Below are positions 32,946 to 44,732 of a stretch of DNA of 64,000 bases, one piece after another. A program made the position numbers and the translations under genes. Within the stretch, counting starts at the first letter, position 1, and the number at the start of each line of letters is the position of its first letter. Where the stretch lies: NCBI RefSeq assembly GCF_910594005.1, contig NC_057825.1, positions 44,733,037 through 44,797,036 on the forward strand. Reading direction: 5' to 3'. Below the pieces are notes generated by a model, which searched no databases, was not told where the DNA came from, and was given only the letters and a program-made list of their open reading frames with translations. The stretch comes from Cervus elaphus (lineage: Eukaryota; Chordata; Mammalia; Artiodactyla; Cervidae).

Positions 32946-34937
32946 TAAAGGGAAATATTAATTTACTAAAAAAAAGTAATCATTTGGAAAAAATAAAAAC
33001 AAACCTTAGCTGATCTTTTAGAGACCTCTGGGGCTGGGATGGCTCAGAGTTGTCTCAACTGAGGTAAGGTAGCTGGATCTTTTTACTCCTGCGCAGATCA
33101 GACATTAGATGTGGGCTGCCTCTGGGAAAGGAGCACTACCATGGACAAGGTGACTCTTTTCAGCCTCGGAAAAATCTCAGCTGATCATTGCTTCTGTCCT
33201 CCCTCCCAGGAGATGGGGAAATGAGTGCTTCATTCTTGGAGTAGGGATTTGGGTGGCTCCATGTGTCATCCACTGTAGGAATGATGGAAGTTGCAATACC
33301 TCAGGCCTCCTAGAAACCAACGAGGAGTCCACACTCATGTCTAGAGAAAGCCTTATATGTCAGCCTTTTCCTGAATCATCTCTGGAACCCAATTACCCCA
33401 TCACCCTTTCACTTCCTTAGGCAGAGGTGACAGAGGAGCCTCCAACTGTCAGCTACCATCCTGGTTTGAAGAGGAGGACAGCAGGGACATGGCTATGGGC
33501 ACTGAGTCAGAGTGGGACCCAAGCCCTCAGACTTGAGGAGCTTGCTGCCACAAGAATGAAAATCCACAGGAACAGCGTTGAACAAGCTGGGAGCCTGCTC
33601 AGCCCTGGCATCCGTGGAACTTCCCAAATGACAGACATTAAGCTGCTCTGCTCCATATTTTCATAGTGCGCTTCCTGCCAAGCTTCCCAGCGCCGTCTAC
33701 ACAATGGGAAAATCAAAACGAACAGTTAGGCCAATTATGGATACGACAGGTCAAACAAATAAGCCTTTATCTGGGACTTAAGCAGACAGAGTCAACAGGG
33801 GTCTAATCCAAAAATTGAGATTTGGACAAAGAAAGGCTTTATAAAACAAAGAGGGAGGTGTGGTGAGAGCAGAGATATTTGCATGAATTTTTCCTCTGTC
33901 TCAGTGAAAATACTAAAATAACATTTTATCCTGCCTTTTCATGCTGCCCTGTGCCCCCACCCCCATCCCTAGCCTCTTGAACATTCTCTGGGTCTATTAC
34001 TGGTCTGGCTTTAGAGCCAACGCACAAAAAAGTTTTAAACTAGGGTGTGAAAACAGTTGTCATTGAATTGAAAGGAGCTGGAGAATTTACTTTGTTAATT
34101 ATTATGTATCTAGTTAAATGCTCAAGAATCAAAGTCAGTCACAGGTATGATTGTGTGTATGTGCAGGAAGTACAAAGACTGTGTATTACAGAAACCCCAA
34201 GCATTTCAGCTAAGTGAAAAACTAGGCGGAGTAAGGGACTTGCATCTGATAATGCCACTATTACAGTAGAGGGTCAGATATGATAGAACTTTATTATCTT
34301 ATTACTTTTAACAAGAAAAACAGTTTACAAGTTTCTGGTCACTTTCATTCCAGCAGGAAAGACCTCAAGTCTTATGTATACTCATTGTTCTATGGAAAGG
34401 AAAACGCAGAATAGTTTTCTTTATCCTTTTTCCCGCTCTGGACTAACAAAGGCCACTCCTTTTCATACAGGCCCATAATCTTCTTTGCAGTTCCAAAATC
34501 CATAAAACTTTGGAAAATGAAAAAAAATTTTTTCATAGTGGTGTTACAACTAACTTGGTTAGTTTGGCAGCAAAACCTGACTGGAATTTATAGGCAGGGG
34601 TAGTTACAGTTTTCATTTTTTCCCATATTTCACCACAAATATGTTAGTGTTTGATCACAGGTGCTGCCCCAGGCATGTTACTATATCGGAATGAAGACAC
34701 ATATTTCAGGGAATTATCAGCATACAGATGGTATCTGAAGTCATGAGGATGGTTGAAATAGTCCAGGGAATGAAAAGAGACTGAGAAGTGAAGAAGTCTG
34801 AGGACCAAATTTAGTGAATGGGCCCAAAGGAGGATCAGGAAGCCAGAGAGAAGTGAGAGAGAATGTGCAAGCAGCTCCTTTGCCCCCATTCTATTTGCCT
34901 ATTTCTGTTTCCCTCAAACTGTAAAAACTCAGTACAG
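32946..34937. other. Unassigned non-coding sequence
   Basis: Parts of 33,700-34,300 look like an old LTR or other repeat, but no diagnostic boundary could be fixed. No exon supported. Confidence 0.4.
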
Positions 34938-35436
34938 ATGTGAGATTACTAGGCTATATTTAACCTAACCCCTATAGCATGTACTCCATACCTCACTAGT
35001 CAGATAGTTTTGCAATCCCTGATCACACAATGTCTTGCCTAAAACATGTAGATTCTTTTCTTGAAGATGTAGAAATGAAGAATAAGTTATTAACAGATAA
35101 CTAGGTCTTTCCCCCAGCTCCCCCTGCAGTAATCCCATGAGCAAACTCTGTGAACAAGACTAATCTAAAGAAAGGTCACAAAGAATCAACAAGTCTGCAC
35201 ACAGTGAAAGATGATGAAGACAATGACCCCCTCCTCACATGATTAACTGAAACTAGTTTCCTTTCTTGCCCTTTAAAAACTTGCATGGCCAAGCAGAATG
35301 TTTGGAATTGGTCTGGGACATGAGTCCACCTTCTTCTTAGGTTGCCAGCCTCCCAGATAAATAATCTTTCCTTTTCCAACCAATCTCTTGAGTATTGGCT
35401 TTTGGGAGTAAGCAGTTGAACTTGAGTTTGGAAACA
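34938..35436 (+). mobile_element. ERV1-like LTR, plus
   Basis: Contains 'gattaactgaaactagtttc' then ccctttaaaaacttgcatgg (TATA-like region, 35,270), 'gggacatgagtccaccttct', a polyadenylation-like ataaataatc at 35,358 and a U5 ending 'agttgaacttgagtttggaa' + aca. Layout parallels the 8.7-kb LTR. Start is approximate and no target-site duplication was found. Confidence 0.6.
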
Positions 35437-37222
35437 GAAGGCAGAAAACAGGATGTGGAGATGCAGCAGCCCAGGGAAGAGAAGGTTTCAGCATAACAGG
35501 TGGCCATCAGTGTTGGCTGCATGAAGTCAGCAGTAGACCAGAACACAGCAAAGGGCTTTGCAGCCTCAGAGGTCTTGTCTCCTGGGAGACTGAGGCTGAG
35601 ATGGTCTTAAACCTATTTTGTGTTTTTAAGAGTGCCAAACTCTGCTGCGTTCATTGTAAGTGTATATTAAAGACTTGTTAATTAACTGAATATGTCAATT
35701 AAAACCATTGATTAGAGGGGCAAGCCTGCTTTTATGAGGTCTCATTTGGAATAAAAGGCTGGGAACACAACAGATGTATTGGGTGGGGAACAGTTGATTC
35801 TCTTTTCTAAACGGTATTTATTACTTTCATAATCAGAACACATTCCTTAAAAAAAAAAAAAAAAAACTTTTTTCAGTGAGAGTGGACAGTTGGGGAGAAA
35901 GCATTAGGGTGAAAAAAGCTTTTTGCCAGTGTGACCAGCAACCTCTTAGAACCAAGTTGTACCAGAAGAAACCAAGGCAGGGCTCAAGGGAAACAAATTT
36001 TATTTCTCTTCCCTCTTATTCTGTTTTGGTTTGATTTGCAGGTGAACTATGGTGCAAGTTTGCAACTTGCATAGGGAAGACTATGAATATATTTTCTTGA
36101 CTTGGTGAGACAGGAGATAATTTACAGGAGGGAAAGGGGAAGAAAATGGACACCGGATAATGGAAAAAGCTGTGACTTTGGGGGAACCATTTCAGCAAAA
36201 TAGTATGTGAACCTCTATTACAAGCAAGACCAAGGAGGATGAAACATGGTCCTTGCCCTTAAAATGTGTGACGGCTGCTCTTTCCTTCAACCACCAGTAC
36301 TGATGGTCCTGATGGACAAAGGGGGCTCAATCAACCTCCCATGAATGAGGGAATCAGATATCCACTCATGAAAAGATGTGGCACATCCTTTAGGTGGAGA
36401 AAAAAATTCCATTCCTTTTCCTTGATTTTTTTGGATCCACTAGTCCCAACAGGTACCCTCTGCTTCAAGATGTCAGGAAAACCAGGCCTTAGGGTACTAA
36501 AGGGCCAACATTTCCCCCTCTCTTGGATTTCAACACTGCCTGGCTGGCTATTCATTTTTTGCCAGCTGCCCCTTACAGTTGCAGATATTGGGAGAAGACC
36601 CAGACCCTAGCAGAGTCTGTTCCAAGGCTGCCAAGTCCTCATGACATTCTGGCCCCAAGGAGACCCCAGAGACAGTTTTTTCCCATTTAGTGGCAAGATC
36701 CAGGCCTGGCTGATGTGCTGTGATATTGGGGTCCAAAAGCTGTTCCTATTTTGCTTCCAAAAGTCACTTTCGGATGCCAGAAAAAGGGAAGTTTTAATCT
36801 CTAAAGCCTGGAACACAACATTCCAAAACAGCTGGAAAGGCCTTGGAAACTTCTCAGATGAAGTTAATTAAAACCTTCCTCTGCCCTAAGGGTCAAATTC
36901 TGTTGTTCATGGATAACCTTCAAGTTGTTGTCCAGCTTAGTTTCCGGATGAGCAAGTCTCCTGAGGACTTCAGGATTTGGTCTGGAAAGCTGTGTCCTGT
37001 AGAAAGGGCCAGCTGTTTCTGCAAGGGAAGCAGTTGTTTTCTGCCTCAGAGGTTCTCAGCCAGAAATGTAAGGAGAGCCCAAAGACATTTCTGCTAGCAG
37101 TTTCTGGTATGGTTCATACCCCATTTTTCAGCCAAAAGAAATCTATCCCTCATATCCACCCAGGAAGAAAATATCCCCATGATACACAACATTGAGGCTG
37201 AGAAATGGAATATTCCCTACCA
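35437..37222. other. Unassigned sequence, possibly ERV-internal remnant
   Basis: Contains an A-run near 35,850-35,867. It lies between two LTR-like elements on the same strand (35.4 and 37.2 kb), so some of it could be decayed proviral interior, but I see no retroviral protein motif. Confidence 0.35.
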
Positions 37223-37494
37223 TGTCAGTAAACAAGGATGTCACAGTCATCAGGAACTGCAGCCCTCCAGTGTGAGCTGGTGAGTCCTAAGGGCACTCAG
37301 GAAGGAGAATTCTTGCTATCTAGCGGCCATCTGACTGCTGCTGTCACTCCCTACAGTGAGCCCCAAGTAAGCTCAGGATGTGAAAAACACAGGATACTAG
37401 CCCCATAGTTGAGATGCATATGAAAGGAATGATTTAAGTTAGCCCAAACTCTTGCAGCTCCCCATACACGGGAAAGTACTAAGTTCCTTAACTT

Positions 37495-37671
37495 GGGATA
37501 TCTAGTTTTCTTTCTTTTCTTAAAATTTATTTATTTGGCTGTGCCAGGTCGTAGTTGCAGCATGTGGGATCTAGTTCCCTGACCAGGGATCAAACCCAGG
37601 GCCCCTGCATTGGGAGCATGGAGTCCTAACCACTGGATCACCAGGGAATCCCGGGATATCTGGTTTTCTTT
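37495..37671 (-). mobile_element. CHR-type SINE in LTR, minus, 19-bp target-site duplication
   Basis: Antisense copy of the head region ('ctggatcaccagggaatccc') with T-rich start (poly-A of the element). Flanking 19-bp repeats starting gggatatct at 37,495-37,513 and 37,653-37,671 differ at one base. Confidence 0.92.
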
Positions 37672-37834
37672 AATTAGCAATAATCATTTGATGTTCAGAC
37701 TACTTGCCCTTTGTTGCAAAATTTCTATAGAACCTGGTTCCTCCCCTTGCCTCCTTGGAGCAATTCTCTCAGGGTTATTTGAGATGCTACCTCCCAGGCT
37801 TAAGTCCTAAAAATTTCCACTGAATAAAACATAA

Positions 37835-38070
37835 CTCTCAACCTTTGTGCTCAGTTGCTCGGTTGTGTCCAACTCTTTGTAACCCCATGGACTGCAGCCT
37901 GCCAGGTACCTCTGTCAATGGAATTTTCCAGGCCAGAATACTGGAGTGGGTTGCCATTTCCAACTCCTGGGGATCTTCCTCACTCAGGGATTGAACCTCT
38001 GTCTCCTCTGTCTCCTGCACTGGCAGGCAGATTCTTTACCACCAAGCCACTTGGGAAGCCCTCTCAACTT
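37835..38070 (-). mobile_element. Bov-tA SINE in LTR, minus, with target-site duplication
   Basis: Antisense copy from 'tgctcggttgtgtccaactc' to gccacttgggaagcc. Flanks ctctcaacctt and ctctcaactt form the duplication. A short internal repeat 'ctctgtctcct' is present near 38,000. Confidence 0.92.
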
Positions 38071-38099
38071 TTAGGTTGTGAGTATTTTTTAAGTCAACA

Positions 38100-39254
38100 A
38101 GGCCCATGCTTACCAGCAGAAAGGCCATCTATGCTTTGGGAAGAACTGATGGTGTCAGTCTCTTTGCACAAGGTCAATAACTTGTATCACTGAAATGAAA
38201 TAAGAGGATTACCATAGCAGGAAGGCAGTGCCTCCCTTTCTCTCCTGCTGCTGTGAGAAACTTAGTGCAAGAAACTGAGCCTAGCCCTGGCTTGGCCACA
38301 CCAGCTGGCAGGCATTTCAGGAAAAAGGGAGCCATTGTCCCCAACAGGATACGTGCTTTGCCAGCATGTCTTTTCATCAGCCCAACACAGGTCACCTTCT
38401 CTGCCTGTGGATCAACAAAGTCCTTCTCAACGAATATCAAATATCTTTGTATGTTAAAAGATCTCCAAGAACAGATGTGGTTGAGGTATCTGATTGTAAG
38501 TCAAGGGTTATTTTTTGCCAGTCTGATTCAGTAAATATTGACTAAGAAGCTGACTTAAAAGAAATGATGCCATGGGCTACTGGAAAACCAATGTAAGACC
38601 CAGGTCCCTGACCTCTGACCTCCAGAGGCTTATCTGCATATGAGGCTTATCTGCTGTGGGCTCTACCACACTCAATATCTCCTATAGAGGGGGAGCCTCC
38701 CCTAGCCAGAGCCCCCTGCTCAGAAAAATAGCACCAACTGTTCTATGTTCAGTAATGGTCACTAGTTGCCCAGGACCATGGCCTAGCCCAAGGGCCACAC
38801 TGGTAGAGAGGCAGTGGCCTGGAGTGAATTGGCATGGGAAAACCGCAATATCTACAGAAGCTGGTATACGTGGAGGAAGCAGAGTACATAATTGCAGGTA
38901 GAAGCTCGGTCCTTAAAGACCATGTCCTGGAGTGATGCTCCTTTGACTCAGCTTTACCACTATTCCTCCCTTTCCTGGTGCCCAACTATTTTCCTTTTCC
39001 TGGGCTCCTCTGTATATGTACCTTTCAATACCCATACCTTAGCACAGACACCTATGCATACATATTCTCATTACCACCGCTACTTATGGTAACAAGAGAA
39101 TTTCTATTCCTGACCAAGAGGGAAGAAAAGAAAGAGAAGTCATGCGGTCACCATGGTAGGAGTTGGAGAGCTAGTGTGACCTCAGACCTTTAGTAGTGGA
39201 GATGATGTAGTTTGAAGCTTACCCAGGCCTGATACAGCCACAGGAATCATCAGC
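38100..39254. other. Unassigned non-coding sequence
   Basis: No element or exon recognised. Confidence 0.45.
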
Positions 39255-39345
39255 TCCAGAAGGGCTGCCTTGTTTGCTGCTGTATCTCCTAGCTCTGTAC
39301 CTGCACAAAGCTGGTGATCAGTAATGCTGGCTGAGTGAATGATTG
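39255..39345 (-). mobile_element. L2 LINE 3' end, minus
   Basis: 'gctgtatctcctagctctgt' then 'gtaatgctggctgagtgaat' is the antisense L2 terminus (tatccccagcgcctagcac ... gttgaatga). Confidence 0.65.
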
Positions 39346-40559
39346 AAAAGACTGGGAACCAGAGAGATTAACGAAGGCTTAACCTTGGTTGTCTTTCATG
39401 TCAGTCTCTCTCCCCATGCTTCATACCTGGGAGGCTGACCAATACTGACTACATTCAAACACTTCCTTATCCCCTGACTTCCAGTGGGGTTCAGCCAAAT
39501 GGGGAACCCTAGCTAGAGATCAGAGACAAGGAGGCAAGTGATACCGGGGTATACATACCCCCACAAGAGCTACATTCTTATAAGGAGGCCCCCTCCATAC
39601 CATTGCTCTGCTTCCCAATTCTCTCTCTTCTTCAGGTCTTAGACCTGTAATGTCTCCCAACCCAATGTTACCATCCCCAGGTAACACCAATCCGTTATGG
39701 TTCCTCCACCAACCCTTGTAAATAATGCCTTTATTAAACATTCCTCAAAGCACCCGGTTTGAATGTAGCATCTATTTCCTGCTGAGACCGCAAACGATAG
39801 ATGTTCCAAAGATCAAGTGCACCCTTTTTGCTATCTTGTTTTCTCCACGTTCTAGTACATTCTGCTCAACTCTACCAGCAAACATTCATTGCTTTACAGA
39901 GGCAAGCTGGTTGGGAGGGTGTTTGCTCAGAGTGACCCAGTATGAGCTGAGGGAGTGGGTGGCAGAGGGAAAGCAAGAGAGGGTCCTGCCTCAAGGCTAG
40001 TAAATATACTGCATAAACAGTGATGAGGCCATCTATCTTTGCAGCAGGAAGATAGGGTCAGACCTTCCATTCAGGAAGAAAGTTTTCCTTCTCTGATAAC
40101 ATTAGTTCCTTTGGCTAAAAATGTTTTGTTTCGAGCTATATTTTATTGTACAACCATATAATAATAATCTAAAAGGTTCTTTGGGGCAGAAGGATATTGC
40201 TCAGCTCTAACCACATAGTTTATTAACCCAAATTAATGAAGTGGAAGCAGAGTAGGGGTAGCATCATCTTTTCTGGGTCATGTATGCCTTTTTAACATTG
40301 ATAAGTTCTCAAAAAGCAAGAGTTACTGAGCATATCAAGCTGTGCCCCTCTTTCAGCCTTTAGAGTGAAGTTAGGGAGAGTGGGTGGAGGCAATAGGGAT
40401 ATTTTAGTTTTATGATAATGTGCCCTCTCTGAACATACCAAGAGAGAAAAGTACATTTAAAATTTTCTAAGAAGGAGATTAACAGGATCTCATGTGATCT
40501 GAAGCTTTCTCTCACCTCTAAAAAAAAATACCTTTCCACGGTTCTCTGATGTATATTAT
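39346..40559. other. Unassigned non-coding sequence
   Basis: No element or exon recognised. Confidence 0.45.
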
Positions 40560-41000
40560 CTCGTCTACTTGGGATATACTATTAAAGCAGGTTTCCTACC
40601 AGGCAGATTCAACAGCAGTTTAAGATGCCTGATTTCCTACCTAAGATGCAAATGGAAAAACACAGCCTCTGAATTTACTTGTTCTGTTTTTTTTCCCCTC
40701 CTCATCACCTCTTTTAAAAGAAAGATATATTGGTTTCTTCAGTTCTCAGTCTTTTGGCAGCAGCCATTTAAAAGAAAGAATCACACGGTAATTATTAATT
40801 TTGCATGGGATCAACTCTGGCCTCAGCTTTCATTTGAGATGCAGTTACATGAAAAACAGACTGCGTTAATTTCATCCTCTCTGGGGTTGCTTAGCAACAA
40901 GGCCTTGTTCCAGATCATTTCTTCTTCTTGGCTCAGAGTGCTCTCTTTGGGGCATCGCTCATGCTAAGGCAATCACCGTCCTGTTGCTGTCCCTTCTGAA
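40560..41000. promoter_or_regulatory. Candidate distal regulatory element
   Basis: A repeat-free stretch that contains a POU octamer ATGCAAAT (40,646-40,653), a TAATTATTAA homeodomain-type core near 40,791 and a palindromic RFX-like GTTGCTTAGCAAC (40,886-40,898). The motifs are visible; enhancer function is inference. An accidental open frame of 132 codons covers part of it. Confidence 0.3.
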
Positions 41001-41249
41001 TGTGTCCCTGTGGTCCTGATGGCCCACAGGGTTGGCAGCTTTGCTCCAGTCACACTGGCTGGGGTCTGTAAAAGCCCTGAGCTTGTCAGCACAGAGAATG
41101 AACTATGCTTGGGGAACTGGGGATTTAAACAATGGAGGTTAGACAGGAAAGTGAGCGAGGAAGCAAAAAGTATGTCTAAAGCGATGCTGGAAGACTGTGC
41201 GGCAAAGATGAGATAAATACTGAAGTCCTTTTCAATTAAAAAAAAAATC
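41001..41249. other. Unassigned non-coding sequence
   Basis: No element recognised. Confidence 0.4.
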
Positions 41250-41870
41250 ATTATTATGTTCTAATTTGAAAATCTTTCTAAGCTATATTGTTAAATGATA
41301 AACGTGAGGTCCAGAACAGTATGCATAGAATACTGTCTTTGGATGGGAAAGAGAAGAAGAGGAGATATGAAAATATTTTGATTACTTTTGCTCAAAGAAA
41401 AATACAGATGGGAATTCTCTGGCAGTCCAGTGGCTAGCACTTCACACTTTCACTGCCCAGGACCTGGGTTCAATCCCTGGTCAGGGAACTAAGATCCCAC
41501 AAGCTGTGCAGCATAACCAAAGAAAAAGAAAAAAATACAGATGATTATGAGTGTTTGTGAGGGGTGAGAATGATGCAGTAGAAGGGTGGGGGCAAAAATG
41601 AGATTTCTCACCTATGTACCTCTTTATATTGTTTATGCTTTATAAACTAAAAGAATGTATTACCTAGTCCAAAAAAATTTTTTTTAATAAACATTAAAAG
41701 GAATTAGCAATACAATGTAGGTTGTTAACCTTTGGGACAGTTGGAAAAGTTGCATGAAGGGTATCTGGAGTTCTGTTAACTGTTTTGCAACTTTTTTTGG
41801 TGAATCTGGAATTGTCTAAAAATTAAAGTTAAAACAAATTTTTTAAAAAATTAGCAACCCCAACAAATTT
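41250..41870 (+). mobile_element. Old LINE-1 3' end, plus, split by a CHR SINE
   Basis: 'aatgataaacgtgaggtcca', 'tatgtacctctttatattgt' and the end 'tgcaactttttttggtgaat' with aaaattaaagttaaaac fit the 3' terminus of an old L1. The family is uncertain. Confidence 0.5.
41398..41543 (+). mobile_element. CHR-type SINE, plus, 13-bp target-site duplication
   Basis: Head-region copy ('ggaattctctggcagtccag' to aaccaaagaaaaagaaa). The exact repeat 'aaaaatacagatg' lies at 41,398-41,410 and 41,531-41,543. Confidence 0.94.
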
Positions 41871-42374
41871 TCTAGTTTTTCCTTCCTGTTTAAATACCGT
41901 TATTATTATCCTTTAAAGGCAGTCAGTCTGCCCATGCTGAACATTTTGAGTGACTTGGTAGGAGATGGGGATATCTTTAAGCATTCTGAGCTTTAGAGAC
42001 AAAGACCTCAGGTGGGAACATTAGCCTTAATCAGAGTGTGGTTCCATCCCTGCCCCAAATGGCTTCAGCTGTGGTCCCTAAAGATTGACGAGATATAAGT
42101 GCCAGCCTCCTTAGGAACTGGTCTCTCTAAGTATGAAACTCCCATGATAAAAGCATCACTCTGCAGTTCATATAAGTTCATATAAGCCCTCAGTTGTGCC
42201 TGCGTGGTTTCCCTGGACATCCTTCAGTGGTTTTCATCTCTGCAGCCATCTCATCTTTTAAATCACTCTACATGTATCTTTCTCCACTAATCTCCTTGAG
42301 GCTATGTGCAATGACTGAGTCATTCTCACACACAACTCTTATGGCAGAGCATAAGTACCTACTTTTTTTCTTAT
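41871..42374. other. Unassigned non-coding sequence
   Basis: No element recognised. Confidence 0.4.
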
Positions 42375-42455
42375 GTTTTTATTTAAAATAAAAACTTGAA
42401 ATAATTATGGATTCACAGGAAATTGCAAAAGAATATACAAAGAAGTTATAAATGC
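42375..42455 (-). mobile_element. Old LINE-1 3' UTR piece, minus
   Basis: 'aaataattatggattcacag' followed by gaaattgcaaaagaatatac is the antisense start of an old L1 3' UTR. The following consensus sequence (gtaacatcttgcatgac) resumes at about 43,888, so the intervening plus-strand L1 and CHR lie inside it. Confidence 0.6.
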
Positions 42456-42459
42456 CTCT

Positions 42460-43625
42460 CTTTAAAAAGAAAAATCTTAAATCAATAACCTAACTTTTCA
42501 CCCAAAGTAACTAGAAAAAGAAGAGCAAACTAGATTCAAAGCTAGTGAAGGAAGGGAGAAAAAAAGATTAGAAAGGAAATAAACAAAACAGAGTAAAAAA
42601 ACAATAGAGAAAATCAACAAAACCAAAAGTTGGTTCATTGTCAAGATCAATAAAATTGACAAGCATTTAGCTAGACTGAAAAAGATAAAAGAAGACTCAA
42701 AATGACTAAAATCAGCAATGAAAGAGTAAACATTATTATTAACCTTGCAAAAATAAAGAGGACTATAAGGGGAAATTATGAATAATTGTATGCCAACAAA
42801 TTAGATAACACAGATGAAATAGACAAATTCCTAGGAAGACAAAGACTACTGAAACTGAGTCAATAAGAATTAGAAAATCAAAACCACAATAAGATAACAG
42901 TTTACACCCACTTGAATGGCTATTATCAAAGAGACAGACAATAACATGTGTCAGTGAGGATATGGAAAGATTGAAACTTTCATACACTGATGGTGGGAAA
43001 GTAAAATGGCACAGCATCTTGGAGACTGTTCCAATCCTTCAAAAAGTTAAACATAGAGTTACCACATGATCCCAAAATTCCACTTGTAGGTATGTCTTCA
43101 AGAAAATGAAAAATATATGTTTTTAAAAAAAGATTAGAAATATTCATAGCAGCATTATTCATAATAGTCAAAAGTAGAAACAATCTGTATGTTTATCAAT
43201 GAATGAATGAATAAACAAAATGTGGCATGTCTATATAATGGAATATTATTCAACCACAGAAAGGAATAAAGTACTGATACATGCTCCAAGATGGATGATT
43301 CCAGAACTCATGCTAGACAAAAGGAGATAGACACAAAAGAACACATATTGTATGATTCCACATATATGAAATATAAAGAATAAGCAAATCTACAGATGCA
43401 GAATGTAGATTAATAGTTTCTAGAGGATGGGAGTGGAGAATGGGGAGCAACTACTAACAGATATAGGGTTTCTTTTGGAGAAGTGAAAGTGTTCTGGAAT
43501 TAATGGTGATAGTTACATATACTAAGAACCATTGAAATATAAGCTTTAAACGGTGAGTTTTCTGGTATAAAAATTATGTCAATTTTTTTAAAAGGATGAG
43601 TTAAAACAATAGTTATTGCCTTTAT
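42460..43625 (+). mobile_element. LINE-1 remnant, plus, with internal deletion
   Basis: Two ORF2-derived parts are joined: 42,590-42,870 matches the region before the reverse transcriptase core ('aatcaacaaaaccaaaagtt', 'gataacacagatgaaataga'). From about 42,880 it jumps to the C-terminal region and 3' UTR ('atactgatggtgggaaagta', 'tcatagcagcattattcata', 'ataatggaatattattcaac'). The catalytic core is missing. All frames are broken. Confidence 0.82.
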
Positions 43626-43887
43626 AAAATGTAATGAGAGGAACTTCCCTGGTAGTCGAATGGTTGAGAATCCGCCTTCCAATGCAGGGAATGCAGGTTT
43701 GATCTCTGGTCTGGGAATAAGATCCCACATGCTGCAGAGCGACTAAGCCCGCACACTGCAAACTACAGAATCCATGTGCTCCGGAGCCCATGCTCTGCAA
43801 CGAAGACCCCGCATGCTGCAACTAAGACTGGATGCACCCAAAAATTAATAAATAAAAATAAATATAGTTTTGAAAATGTAATGAGAG
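43626..43887 (+). mobile_element. CHR-type SINE, plus, exact 15-bp target-site duplication
   Basis: Full-length copy from ggaacttccctggtagtcga to an A/T-rich tail. 'aaaatgtaatgagag' occurs at 43,626-43,640 and 43,873-43,887. Inserted at the right end of the plus-strand L1. Confidence 0.95.
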
Positions 43888-44460
43888 ATTCTATTTACCC
43901 TTTACTCATTTACTCTTGACGCATTTACCCCAGTGGTAACATCTTGCATGACTTTAGCACTGTATCACAACCAGGAAGATGACTTTAGAACAATCCACAG
44001 AGCTTATTCCAATTTCATTAGGTTAACATGCACTTGTGCATATGTGGGTGCACACACATGGATGTATTATTAATTCTATGCAATTTTATCATATGTATGT
44101 TCATGTAACTACTACCACAGTCAAGATACATAATTGTTTCATCATCACAAGGACCGTTCCAGCTCCCTGTTTGCACTCATGTTCTTCCTCTCTCTGCATC
44201 TCTAGAACCCCTAGCAAACATCAATTTATGCTCCATCTCTATAATTTTGTTAGTAAAAATTTTAGTATAAATTGCTATATGTCATATAAAATGCTACATA
44301 AATGTAATATTTTGAGTTTGACTTTTTCTACTCAACATAATTTGAGATCCAACCAAGTTGCTGGGTATATCAATAGTTCATTCCTTTTATCTTTAATTTT
44401 ATTTATTTATGTTCAAAATAACTAATATTTAAGAACATTTACAATATTGATAGAACCTAA
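43888..44460 (-). mobile_element. Old LINE-1 3' UTR, minus
   Basis: 'gtggtaacatcttgcatgac', 'accacagtcaagatacataa', 'gctccatctctataattttg' and 'gtatatcaatagttcattcc' are an antisense L1M-type 3' UTR in the right order. Confidence 0.8.
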
Positions 44461-44732
44461 TGTAAGAGAAGTTCAACTCACTTTTTTTACGTATCAATAC
44501 TGGGTATTAATAGGAGACAGAGTGAAAATAATTGTGGTCAAAATGACTATCTCAAAAACATAAATGCCTGGTGTTAGTATGCCTACATATAACTAAGTTT
44601 GGAGTATAAGGCTTTTGGCTGCAAGAAAGAATACGTCTTTTAGCTATCCCAAGAGAGATATCCCAAGAGGGATATCTCTTAATACTGGAATGACTTCTCT
44701 TGATATTTGTTCTGCTGATTTTTTAGCATGTG
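44461..44732. other. Unassigned sequence with a short hairpin
   Basis: The stretch 44,654-44,679 has an 11-bp perfect stem (agagatatccc / gggatatctct) and a 4-base loop. Nothing else recognised. Confidence 0.5.

Larger units (their letters stand above)
37223..38099 (+). mobile_element. ERV LTR, plus, carrying two nested SINEs
   Basis: Without the inserted SINEs the element is about 500 bp. It begins TGTCAGTAAACA, includes 'atgttcagactacttgccct' and 'gcctccttggagcaattctc', a polyadenylation signal aataaa at 37,823, and ends ...tttttaagtcaaca. A CHR SINE and a Bov-tA split it, each with its own target-site duplication, so the LTR is older than both. Confidence 0.65.

Noticed and set aside
35437..37222. 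Proviral gag/pol/env between the two LTRs
   Set aside because: No retroviral protein motif is visible in any frame; kept only as an open question.
40569..40967. 132-codon open frame
   Set aside because: No domain or codon bias; the DNA looks like non-coding conserved sequence instead.
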